Of a DNA stretch of 64,000 nt, positions 25,861 through 33,637 are shown one piece after another. The notes beneath the pieces were generated by a model. It was not told where the DNA came from and did no database searches. It saw only the letters and a list, made by a program, of their open reading frames with translations. The stretch is from positions 1 through 64,000 of the forward strand of contig DATALQ010000020.1 of NCBI GenBank assembly GCA_036260935.1, in the 5' to 3' direction. The translations under genes were made by a program, and so were the position numbers. Position 1 is the stretch's first letter, and every line of letters starts with the position of its first letter. Origin of the DNA: JAEYOM01 sp036260935. Its GTDB lineage: Bacteria; Bacillota; Clostridia; Acetivibrionales; DTU013.

Positions 25861-26613
25861 TTATTGCTTATTCGCGTGCAATGACTTCTTTTGCATTATT
25901 TCAGCGATTTGCTTAAGCTGCTCCTGATCGTTCACGCCAAGTATCTCGTCGCTGTCCACAAGCTTGTAGATTCCGAACTTATAACCCCTCGAAAGCATTA
26001 TTTCCAAAGTATCGGTAAGATAATACTCACCTTGTTCATTATCGTTTTTCAGCAGCTTTAGTGCTTCAGCCAATTCCTTCGAAGAAAAGATGTACATCCC
26101 GGAATTTATCTCTCTGACAGCCTTTTCTTCATCAGTGGCATCGCGCTGCTCGACTATTTTCACGAGCCGGCCTTCACCGTCCCTGATGATCCTGCCATAA
26201 CCGCTGGGATTGCCCACTTCGGCAGAAATGACGACTGCCTTGTAATTTCCTTCATTATAATATTGCAGTGCGCTCTTGATAGTCTGAGAAGAAATGAGAG
26301 GAGTGTCGCCGCATAATACTAAAATCAGACCTTCTCCATTATCGAAATACCTGTGAGCCTGCTGTACGGCATGCCCCGTTCCAAGACGCTGCTCCTGCAG
26401 CACGTATTCGACCCTGTCACCCATGCAGTCTTTCACCTGATCGGCCTTATGCCCGACAATCGCGACGCATTTTGCTATACCTGCACCGCGCGCCGCTTCG
26501 TATACCCATTCGATCATCGCTTTGCCGCAGACCTGGTGAATGACTTTAGCTTTATCCGCTTTCATCCTCTTACCCTCGCCGGCGGCCAGAATAAGAGCAG
26601 TTACTTGTCCCAT
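25861..26613 (-). CDS. glmU: GlmU-like uridylyltransferase without the acetyltransferase domain
   Basis: Makes UDP-GlcNAc from GlcNAc-1-P and UTP for peptidoglycan. The protein is 250 aa, only the N-terminal half of normal GlmU (about 455 aa). The nucleotidyltransferase signature LILAAGEGKRMKADKAKV is followed by QEQRLGTGHAVQQA, LVLCGDTPLI, NPSGYGRIIRDG and EINSGMYIF. It ends a few residues after GVNDQEQL, exactly where the left-handed beta-helix acetyltransferase would begin. The next gene (prs) starts 36 nt later, so no detached domain is left behind. The 3' end looks natural, without a frameshift. The GlcN-1-P acetyltransferase step must be supplied elsewhere. The symbol reflects position and homology. 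Confidence 0.85.
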   Translation of the reverse strand: MGQVTALILAAGEGKRMKADKAKVIHQVCGKAMIEWVYEAARGAGIAKCVAIVGHKADQVKDCMGDRVEYVLQEQRLGTGHAVQQAHRYFDNGEGLILVLCGDTPLISSQTIKSALQYYNEGNYKAVVISAEVGNPSGYGRIIRDGEGRLVKIVEQRDATDEEKAVREINSGMYIFSSKELAEALKLLKNDNEQGEYYLTDTLEIMLSRGYKFGIYKLVDSDEILGVNDQEQLKQIAEIMQKKSLHANKQ

Positions 26614-26680
26614 CTGAGGTGCTTCCTTTCCACATCCGCATATATTATCACACTTTTTATTCTATTTTTCAACACAAAAA

Positions 26681-26703
26681 AGACACTTCTTTTGAAAGTG
26701 CCT
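26681..26703 (-). terminator. Terminator after spoVG
   Basis: On the minus strand AGGCACTTTC-AAAA-GAAGTGTCT forms a stem (one G-T pair) followed by a run of T residues. It lies 9 nt past the spoVG stop and separates spoVG from glmU. Confidence 0.8.
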
Positions 26704-26711
26704 TTTGGATT

Positions 26712-26978
26712 TTAAGCCTCTGCGGTTGTTGTCGAAACATATTTGTCAAGTATCGCTTTCTGTATTTTATCTCTTGTGACAGCATTGATCGGGTGAGCAA
26801 TATCCTTAAATTCACCATCGGGTGTCTTTCTGCTTGGCATTGCTATGAACAGGCCGCTCTGGCTTTCGATCACCTTGATATCATGAACAACGAATTCATT
26901 ATCAAAGGTCACCGACACGACCGCTTTCATTTTACCCTCAACGTCAATCTTTCTAATGCGGACATCCGTAATTTCCAT
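26712..26978 (-). CDS. spoVG: Septation/sporulation regulator SpoVG
   Basis: Small DNA- and RNA-binding regulator that affects septation, sporulation and, in some Firmicutes, virulence. The protein is 88 aa, the usual length. It begins MEITDVRIRKIDVEGKMKAV, with VSVTFDNEFVVHDIKVIES, IAMPSRKTPDGEFKDIAHPI (the conserved DNA-binding stretch) and NAVTRDKIQ. The ATG has GGTGG about 9 nt upstream. A terminator follows closely. The purR-spoVG-glmU order is conserved. Confidence 0.97.
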   Translation of the reverse strand: MEITDVRIRKIDVEGKMKAVVSVTFDNEFVVHDIKVIESQSGLFIAMPSRKTPDGEFKDIAHPINAVTRDKIQKAILDKYVSTTTAEA

Positions 26979-27104
26979 GATCTGCTACCACCTTCCCCTA
27001 TAAATATAAAGTACATTATATATTCTATATAAAATGAAGATTTCCTTTTTTTTGTATTACTTTTTTGATATGATTGGAAGCTGGTAGCGTATTTTGTTTG
27101 TTTT

Positions 27105-27923
27105 TTACAATTTCATGTTGCTGGGTCCGATATCTGTAACGCCGATCTCCTCGTTTACATTTCTCAGTGTCAGTATGGAATACCAGCTATCTACGAGTTT
27201 CTTTACGGGCTCTGCGGTCTGAATGAGCACGCCGATCCCCGAAACCTCGCATTCGAATTCCCGTGCAAGCTCCAATATGCCTTTTGCAGTCCCTCCGCCC
27301 TTCATGAAATCGTCCACGAACAGCAGCCTGGAATTGCGTTTCAACGATCTCATGGGCAGTACCATTGTCTGCATTTTTCTGGAGGAGCCTGAAATATAGT
27401 TGATGTTGACTGAAGCGCCATCGGTCTCTTCATTATAATGCCTTACGACTACGAGCGGAACGTTCATGTACTTTGCTGTCATAAAGGCTAAGGGAATACC
27501 CTTGGTTTCAACTGTAATGACATAATCTATGCCCTTGGCGTAAAAATAGCCGGCAAATACCCTGCCTATATCAGAAACGATCTGCGGGTCATATATAATG
27601 TCGAGCATGTAAAGAAACCCGCCAGGCAGTATTCTCTCCCTGCCGGAAAGCTTTGCGCCGAGATTCTCCGCAAGCTTCAGCGTAAATTCCTGTGAAGCGA
27701 GCGGGATAAAACGAACGCCCCCCGAAGCCCCCGGAATGGTTTCAATCGTGCCTATACCCTGCTTTTCAAGCGAGCCCCTGATTATATCGATATCTTCACT
27801 GACGGAGGATTTTGCGCATCCGAGCATATCTGTAAAATTTCCAAGGGTAAAAATCTTCCCCGGCGAATCATATAGTATTCTTTGAAGTGCAGATATCCTT
27901 TCGCTTCTTTGAAATTTCTCCAT
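27105..27923 (-). CDS. purR: Pur operon repressor PurR
   Basis: PRPP-sensing repressor or activator of purine genes in Firmicutes. The protein is 272 aa. The N-terminal winged helix (residues 1-74) contains RSERISALQRILYDSPGKIF and GCAKSSVSEDIDIIR. The phosphoribosyltransferase-like domain has the PRPP-binding motif LLFVDDFMKGGGTAKGI, slightly altered as usual for this regulator. AAGGAAATGAG lies upstream of the ATG. It is divergent from murC. Confidence 0.95.
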   Translation of the reverse strand: MEKFQRSERISALQRILYDSPGKIFTLGNFTDMLGCAKSSVSEDIDIIRGSLEKQGIGTIETIPGASGGVRFIPLASQEFTLKLAENLGAKLSGRERILPGGFLYMLDIIYDPQIVSDIGRVFAGYFYAKGIDYVITVETKGIPLAFMTAKYMNVPLVVVRHYNEETDGASVNINYISGSSRKMQTMVLPMRSLKRNSRLLFVDDFMKGGGTAKGILELAREFECEVSGIGVLIQTAEPVKKLVDSWYSILTLRNVNEEIGVTDIGPSNMKL

Positions 27924-28258
27924 ATTCTATACTCATTTCCTTAACATTATTGCTGTCAGCTTTAGCGTCAAAAACGGACATTCCGGAATGACATACGTTT
28001 AAGACAGTCCCTTGCCATCTCCATTATATCAAAAATCCGAATATTTAAATAGATTTTTAATTTATTGTTCGTAAAAATCAAGAATAAATAAAATGGAACA
28101 TTTTGCATATACTATAAGGATTCCATTTTAGCTGTTGAACATTTTACAATTCTGAAGAAATAATGTATGATTGAAACAGTGCAAAAATCGTTCGGGAAGG
28201 ATGTTTAGCGCCCTTGAGGCGCGTATTTCCAATAAAACATCCAAAGGAGTGTTATATA
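27924..28258. other. Divergent purR/murC intergenic region
   Basis: 335 nt without a gene. It holds an inverted repeat AAAATGGAA / TTCCATTTT (28090-28129) with a 22-nt loop, and several AT-rich stretches that could be -10 boxes, but I see no pair with good spacing. The murC SD (AAAGGAG, about 28242-28248) lies at the right end. I find no clear PurBox, riboswitch or T-box here. Confidence 0.5.
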
Positions 28259-29668
28259 TTGCGGATAAGCGGACTTTTAAGTTCTGAAAATATTAAAAGG
28301 ATACATCTTACCGGCATAGGCGGCATAAGCATGAGCGGTCTTGCCGAAATCCTGGCGTCACAGGGATATATCGTAACCGGATCGGATATGAGATCCTCCT
28401 CAATCACAGCCAAGCTTGAAAAAATGGGTATAAAAGTCGTTATAGGCCATCAGGCAGAAAATGTAACGGGGGCAGACCTCGTAGTTTATACGGCAGCCGT
28501 AAAGCAGAACAATCCCGAGCTGACGGCGGCGGCGCAGATCGGCATACCCTGCATCGACAGGGCCACGCTGCTTGGCGAGATAATGAAGAAGTATCATGAA
28601 AGCATAGCAATATCCGGAACCCACGGAAAAACAACGACGACCTCGATGATCTCGATGATATTGCTCGAGGAAGGCCTCGACCCCACAATACATATTGGCG
28701 GCGAACTCAGCGCCATAGGCGGAACGACGAGGATAGGCGCAAGCGATTATTTTGTAGCCGAAGCCTGCGAGTATACGGGAAGCTTTTTAAAGTTTTACCC
28801 ATATCTGGCCGTCATTCTGAATATAGAATATGACCATGCGGATTATTATAAAAATTTCAATGAGGTAAAGGAAGCATTCCTCGGGTTTGCAAGGCTTGTA
28901 CCCGAAGACGGCTGCCTTCTCGCAAATGCCGATGACGCCGCGGCAATGGACATAATGGATCAGGTATCCTGCCGGAAGGTGACCTACGGCCTTAAAAACG
29001 AGAGATGCGACTGGTCTGCCGCAAACATAACCTTTGACGATATGGGCTGCGCGACCTATACACTGATGCACAGGAACAAGCCGGCAGCCGAGATCAGACT
29101 AAGGGTGCCCGGCATACACAACGTTTCCAACTCCGTAGCGGCTGTTGCAGCAGGCAGTATTATGGGCTGCAGCCTGGCAACGGCGGTAAAGGCTCTGCAG
29201 AAATTCAACGGCACAGGCAGACGGTTCGAGTTGAAAGGAGTCAGCGAGGGAGTTACAGTCATAGACGATTATGCGCATCATCCCACGGAGGTGGCCTCAA
29301 CGCTGAAGGCAGCGCAAAATTGCGCGCATTCGCATATCTGGTGCGTTTTCCAGCCTCATACCTATTCGCGTACCAAGTACCTTATGGACGAATTTGAAAC
29401 GGCATTCACCGAAGCCGATACCATTGTTCTTACAGATATCTACGCCGCACGCGAAGCCGATACCGGAGAGGTTAATTCGAAAATGCTTGCGGAGAGGATC
29501 GCCGCAGCAGGGAAAAAAGTTTTCTATATCAAGGAATTTGAAAATATCGCAGAATTTCTGGATAAGAACACGGAATCGGGAGATCTCGTGATCACAATGG
29601 GAGCCGGCGATGTATACAAAGTAGGCGAGATGTTTCTGGAGATGAGAAAAAAGCTGGCCGTCAGCTGA
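28259..29668 (+). CDS. murC: UDP-N-acetylmuramate--L-alanine ligase
   Basis: Adds L-Ala to UDP-MurNAc, the first step of the peptidoglycan stem peptide. The protein is 469 aa. The Rossmann-like N-domain has KRIHLTGIGGISMSGLAEIL. The ATP-binding P-loop SGTHGKTTTTSMI lies near residue 113, ACEYTGSFLKFYP and NIEYDHADYY follow, and the C-domain has DDYAHHPTEV and FQPHTYSRTK. The start is TTG at 28259, with AGGAG 9 nt upstream; the frame continues to 28214 but has no SD there. It is the first of only three plus-strand genes in the left 40 kb and is followed by a terminator. Confidence 0.95.
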   Translation: MRISGLLSSENIKRIHLTGIGGISMSGLAEILASQGYIVTGSDMRSSSITAKLEKMGIKVVIGHQAENVTGADLVVYTAAVKQNNPELTAAAQIGIPCIDRATLLGEIMKKYHESIAISGTHGKTTTTSMISMILLEEGLDPTIHIGGELSAIGGTTRIGASDYFVAEACEYTGSFLKFYPYLAVILNIEYDHADYYKNFNEVKEAFLGFARLVPEDGCLLANADDAAAMDIMDQVSCRKVTYGLKNERCDWSAANITFDDMGCATYTLMHRNKPAAEIRLRVPGIHNVSNSVAAVAAGSIMGCSLATAVKALQKFNGTGRRFELKGVSEGVTVIDDYAHHPTEVASTLKAAQNCAHSHIWCVFQPHTYSRTKYLMDEFETAFTEADTIVLTDIYAAREADTGEVNSKMLAERIAAAGKKVFYIKEFENIAEFLDKNTESGDLVITMGAGDVYKVGEMFLEMRKKLAVS

Positions 29669-29756
29669 CAAATATTGCCTCAATATGGCATACTCCGCTG
29701 AAACGCGGCGCAGTTCCGGTGAGCATGCAAACATATAAGAACACAAACACAAGAAA

Positions 29757-29794
29757 TGTCAGGGTGCACTTAGCATAAGCCCTGACATTTTTAT
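29757..29794 (+). terminator. Terminator after murC
   Basis: TGTCAGGG and CCCTGACA form an 8-bp perfect stem with a 15-nt loop, followed by TTTTTATA. It lies about 90 nt after the murC stop and faces the end of fabZ. Confidence 0.85.
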
Positions 29795-29825
29795 ACCTTC
29801 TGATGTTGTGTCAAATTTTGAGCGG

Positions 29826-30266
29826 TTATTTCTTCACAGAGGTCATAGCAAACCTTATTTCACCCTCCGCCGCCGTTTTATCTTCAACAGTGGCTTTCAC
29901 CCTTGCCTTGACGATACCCATTTTCGAGGAAAGGATCTCTGCCTCGAGACGGAGCGTATCACCCGGCGTGACCTGATATTTGAATTTCAATTCGTCAATG
30001 CTGGCGAAAACTCCGAGCTTTGGTTCCCCTTCGCCCGTGCTTTCGGCATTTGCGCATATACCCGCAGTCTGTGCCAGTGCTTCGACAATAAGTACTCCCG
30101 GCATTATCGGGAAATCCGGGAAATGGCCCTGGAAGAACGGTTCGTTGGCAGTTACGTTCTTGATGCCTACTGCTCTTTTACCAGGTTCGAGCTCTATGAC
30201 CCGGTCCACCAGCAGGAATGGATACCTGTGGGGTATTATCTTTCTGATATCGATATTGGACAGCAT
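29826..30266 (-). CDS. fabZ: 3-hydroxyacyl-ACP dehydratase
   Basis: Dehydrates beta-hydroxyacyl-ACP in fatty-acid elongation. The protein is 146 aa with a single hot-dog fold. IRKIIPHRYPFLLVDRVIELEPG and EPFFQGHFPDFPIMPGVLIVEALAQTAG carry the catalytic His and Glu. GAGGTG lies 5 nt before the ATG. The gene stands apart from the usual fab cluster and is followed by the murC terminator on the other strand. Confidence 0.96.
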   Translation of the reverse strand: MLSNIDIRKIIPHRYPFLLVDRVIELEPGKRAVGIKNVTANEPFFQGHFPDFPIMPGVLIVEALAQTAGICANAESTGEGEPKLGVFASIDELKFKYQVTPGDTLRLEAEILSSKMGIVKARVKATVEDKTAAEGEIRFAMTSVKK

Positions 30267-30289
30267 GAATACACCTCGTTTTGAATTAT

Positions 30290-30877
30290 TTATTCCAATG
30301 CCTTGCAGCCTTTTATAAGCTCAGGCAAAACTTTATCCATAAAGTATCTGGTGCTGGCAAGCTCCGATTCGCCAAGATTATGCAGGATCGCGTGATATTT
30401 TTCAACGAATGGCTCCAGGTTGTTGAGCCTCACCTCGTATACGCACTCCATGATGGCGTCTATGTAATCCGCGCTTTTTAGTATCCTGCCCTCCAGAGTA
30501 TCATCCTTGCCGTCGGAAAGTATATCCCTGTATATGCTTTTGTAGGGTTCCTCCATGTTTACGAGCAGGTTTTCCTCCACTACTTCCTTTTCAAGCATGC
30601 CCAGCATGTCTCTGAATTGCTCGTTCTTGTGCTTAATGGTGCTTATTATGTCCCCGGTCATCGCTTCAACCACATCATGGTTGAGGAGTTTCTTGAAAAG
30701 CCTGCCCCAATCGATACTATTGCCGTTTTCTTCTTCTATCAGCGCCAGCATCTGCCCTATCTGTGCAACAAAAAACGAATGCTCGCTGACAGTAGCCCTC
30801 CTGTGCATGAAATCGGTAGACCAGCGGCCCATATTATTAAGTTTCCGCACCGTCTGCAGGTAATTGTGCAGTCCCAT
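30290..30877 (-). CDS. YfbR-like HD-domain 5'-nucleotidase
   Basis: Probable metal-dependent 5'-deoxyribonucleotidase of the YfbR/HD family, acting in nucleotide pool control. The protein is 195 aa. The metal ligands are visible in SEHSFFVAQIGQ, LLNHDVVEAMTGD (the HD pair) and ILKSADYIDAI (the distal Asp). The ATG at 30877 has AGGAG 8 nt upstream; a longer frame from 30982 has no support and enters different DNA. It marks the left border of the AT-rich defence-type operon, whose last gene ends 23 nt upstream. Confidence 0.85.
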   Translation of the reverse strand: MGLHNYLQTVRKLNNMGRWSTDFMHRRATVSEHSFFVAQIGQMLALIEEENGNSIDWGRLFKKLLNHDVVEAMTGDIISTIKHKNEQFRDMLGMLEKEVVEENLLVNMEEPYKSIYRDILSDGKDDTLEGRILKSADYIDAIMECVYEVRLNNLEPFVEKYHAILHNLGESELASTRYFMDKVLPELIKGCKALE

Positions 30878-30899
30878 ATACAAAACTCCTACTAAACAT

Positions 30900-31979
30900 T
30901 TAAAAACTAACTCCGCAATATTCCAACATAGCATATAACCTGAATTTTCTTTGACTCTCGGAATTTGTACGGCTTGATGCACTATCTTTGTATTTTTTTA
31001 TTGCACCTTCTAATATAGTTCCCTTACCAAAATATTCCTTATATAGCTGCTTTAATTTATTCTCTACTTGTTCAGGCTTTATCTTTCTACTTTCGCAATA
31101 CCAAGCAAAAGAGAATAAACCGTATATATGTGTAGTCCAATTAAGACGTTTATATTCATTAAAGTCTAGATTCAAATTTAAAATGAAACTTATTATTTCG
31201 TTAAAATGTTTTAAGATTGGTACTAATTCTGCACTACTTTTATTACTATATTTTTCATATAATTCATCCAATATCTTAGGAGACGATTCAAGTACTTTAC
31301 CTTCTCCTACTAAAAAGAATAACTCCGATACAAATTCCTCAGTTTCCATTCTTTCACTTTTTAGTCTTGTAAGTCTTGCTTTCCAAAAGGGGTCCTCTGT
31401 AATACCTAAAATAACTTTCAATAGTGGCGAATTACTAAATTTTGCGTTTCTTAGTTCTTGCCATGTTAACGGTTCACCATTTCTATTTAACCTATCAAAT
31501 ACACTTGATATTAATTCTTCTCTTTCCTCATATAAGTACTCAATACTTATTTTATATATCTAAAACTGTTTTATATAATCGCCAAAAAGAACCTCTTGTT
31601 CTTTTATTTGTTCAAAAAACAAACCTGAAATTTGATCTTCAATTTCGTTCTTATTAATAAATAAAATATCTTCCGAAAAATATGAAGTTAATGGAATTCG
31701 ATTCTCAATAAATGATACTATAGATTGCAGTCGTTGTTTTCCATCTACTACATCATACACCGTCCTACCTGTATTATTGTCTACTTTCGGTCGCAAAAAA
31801 ATTGCTGGCATAGGGTAATTTTTTAGAATAGAATCTATTAAAAATGACTGTTTATCTTCAGCCCAAACATTACTTTTTCTTTGGTATCCAACATCAAAAT
31901 TATATTTTTTAGTTTTATAATTATCGTAAAATTCTGATATAGTTAAGCTAGTTGAATTCCTATCAAAAAACTTAATCAT
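30900..31979 (-). pseudogene. DUF262 (GmrSD N-terminal type) protein gene with one in-frame amber codon
   Basis: Reading one frame from 31979 to 30900 gives about 359 residues interrupted only by TAG at 31562-31560 (codon 140). Before the stop lies the DUF262/ParB-like domain: NFDVGYQRKSNVWAEDKQS, LIDSILKNYPMPAIFLRP and the DGKQR motif in YDVVDGKQRLQSIV. After the stop the same frame continues IYKISIEYLYEEREELIS, then VFDRLNRNGEPLTWQELRNAKF, the conserved second part of the domain, and a helical C-terminus. No frameshift is needed. Known relatives include the GTP-dependent type IV restriction subunit GmrS. The ATG overlaps the SIR2-like gene by 8 nt. It is either a recent nonsense mutation, an assembly error or a truncated product that is still used; internal restart at 31421 is possible but would lose the DGKQR motif. 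Confidence 0.8.
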
Positions 31980-33030
31980 TTAAAATACCTCCTAAAGCAT
32001 CTGACGAAGTCAGTAACACATAATTTTCAAATAGACTAACTAGAACAGCGTTTAAGTCTTTCGAAGGATTAGGGTTAATAAAAGTTATATTTGCATTTTG
32101 ATTCAAATTTATTAATATTTCGTCAAGTTCTTTTCTATCTACATGCCAATATGACATACCACAAATAATGACTTCGTCACTATCCGTAATTTTTTTTACT
32201 TCATTTTTGGCATCCAGACGTAATTTGGATGCCCAACTACTAGTTTGCATTCTAGATGAATCACCAGCTGGAGGTATAATTGCACTTCTCGTGTAATTTA
32301 TAAAATCGCTTTCAAGTTTTAATTGGCTTATTTCAATCCCATCAAAATTCATACGATAATTGATTTTAAATTTATCACCTGAATCAGTTTTCGGAATAAA
32401 ATTAATTGATCCATGTGGCTTTATAATATTTACCTTTACTTCTGGCTTACTTTCTAAGCCGCATATTTCATATTCAATTCCTAATATATTTAAAATTCTT
32501 TCAAGCCAAATATCGTAATTATATGTAACAAATGTAATCCTTTCGTAGTTATCGACCACTAAGTTCTTAAACAAATCTTTCCATCCCCACCTAATTTCCG
32601 AACTATTAACGAACTTATCAATTTCATCATTACTAATACATGTATCATAATATGTAAATAGATTTTTTAAATATACTACTAACTCTGAATATGCTCTAAT
32701 ATAAATGCTTTGATTTTCCGGTTCCTCAAGACTTAATCTCTTTGATTTCTGATCAGCCTCATTAATAAAATCAAAAAACATATTAGTACATGTCAATATT
32801 TCTTCAATTAAAGCCTGACTTTCTTCATCTTCTTTATTAGGGCGGGCACCTAAAGTCCATAAGTTAGGGCAATTCTTATAAGATAAAAAACCTGGACGTT
32901 TATCAAAAGGCAAATTAACTGCATGGCCAAACCTGAATAAGTTTTTAACATCAACCTTATCATTCTTACTAATTTTGTTTATGAAATCTATTGTAAATCC
33001 GTTTCCTAATATTATTAACAGGCGTTTCAA
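31972..33030 (-). CDS. SIR2-like domain protein, probable NAD-consuming defence effector
   Basis: A 352-aa protein with SIR2-like features. The nucleotide-binding start LLIILGNGFTIDFI resembles the GAG-type loop. ITFVTYNYDIWLERIL matches the T-x-NYD motif with the catalytic-type Asn. NIIKPHGSINF carries the HGS motif with the catalytic-type His. VIICGMSYWHVDRKELDEIL is the late Rossmann strand and loop. SIR2 domains in phage defence systems (Thoeris ThsA, DSR1/2, SIR2-HerA) deplete NAD; that activity here is inferred. The N-terminal 200 residues include a helical insertion I do not recognise. The start is TTG at 33030, overlapping the spacing after the HNH stop, with GAGGTGA as SD. It is coupled to the HNH gene upstream and the DUF262 gene downstream. 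Confidence 0.75.
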   Translation of the reverse strand: MKRLLIILGNGFTIDFINKISKNDKVDVKNLFRFGHAVNLPFDKRPGFLSYKNCPNLWTLGARPNKEDEESQALIEEILTCTNMFFDFINEADQKSKRLSLEEPENQSIYIRAYSELVVYLKNLFTYYDTCISNDEIDKFVNSSEIRWGWKDLFKNLVVDNYERITFVTYNYDIWLERILNILGIEYEICGLESKPEVKVNIIKPHGSINFIPKTDSGDKFKINYRMNFDGIEISQLKLESDFINYTRSAIIPPAGDSSRMQTSSWASKLRLDAKNEVKKITDSDEVIICGMSYWHVDRKELDEILINLNQNANITFINPNPSKDLNAVLVSLFENYVLLTSSDALGGILND

Positions 33031-33031
33031 C

Positions 33032-33637
33032 CTAATTCACCTCATTACTGTTTTGTGAAATAATATCTTTGCTTTGTTTCGGGAATTTCTTCATGAGCCA
33101 TTCCAATACCTTAAGCTGATCAGCACCTGTTGCTCTGCGTACTTGAATAAGCAATTTTTCGTATGATGGTCTATCAAGAGTTAAATTGGATGCGCCTTCA
33201 TTACAAATACTGCACACTGCTCTTAAGTTTGATGGATCATCAGTGCCACCCATACTTTTATCAATAATATGACCAATATGCAATCTTGTTCGTCTGGTAG
33301 GGTCATAAGGGTGAGGTTCACCAGCAACAGCGCCACACATCTGACAAGTAAATCCGTTTCTATCTAAGACAAAAGCTCTGGTTTCTTTACTGATTTCACG
33401 GGCAAAAGCAGGCTCAGGCTTAGCTGTCAACAACAGGTATTGCCCAGGTTTCAAATCAGAGCGGTCATTATGTGTAAGAATCTGGTATCCTTCTTCGTTT
33501 CTTAGCTCCCTGACGCGCCTAGCCCATTCACTTATACCTGCAACCTTTTTTAATGTATCTGAGTCAAGCACCTCACCAATATGGCTAAGAAAATATTTTC
33601 TTAATTTAGCGCGCGATCCTGAATGCTTCGTTTTCAT
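33032..33637 (-). CDS. HNH restriction endonuclease of the adjacent methyltransferase
   Basis: A 201-aa protein. The N-terminal region (about residues 1-75) looks like a winged-helix DNA-binding unit (GSRAKLRKYFLSHIGEVLDS, ISEWARRVRELRNEEGYQI). The C-terminal HNH domain has the two zinc-binding pairs CQMCG and CSICN, with the catalytic core HIGHIIDKSMGGTDDPSNLR between them, including the HNH-type histidines and the Asn. ATG 33637 follows GGGGAG; the longer frame from 33670 lies within the methyltransferase. It overlaps the methyltransferase end by 32 nt, which supports one restriction-modification unit. The recognition sequence cannot be read from the protein. Confidence 0.85.
   Translation of the reverse strand: MKTKHSGSRAKLRKYFLSHIGEVLDSDTLKKVAGISEWARRVRELRNEEGYQILTHNDRSDLKPGQYLLLTAKPEPAFAREISKETRAFVLDRNGFTCQMCGAVAGEPHPYDPTRRTRLHIGHIIDKSMGGTDDPSNLRAVCSICNEGASNLTLDRPSYEKLLIQVRRATGADQLKVLEWLMKKFPKQSKDIISQNSNEVN

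Noticed and set aside
31422..31562. Frameshift as the cause of the DUF262 interruption
   Set aside because: Both halves are in the same frame and the frame is open through the gap; a single TAG explains it.
31560..31562. Pyrrolysine or other programmed recoding at the TAG
   Set aside because: No supporting element is visible and DUF262 proteins are not known for it; kept only as a remote option.
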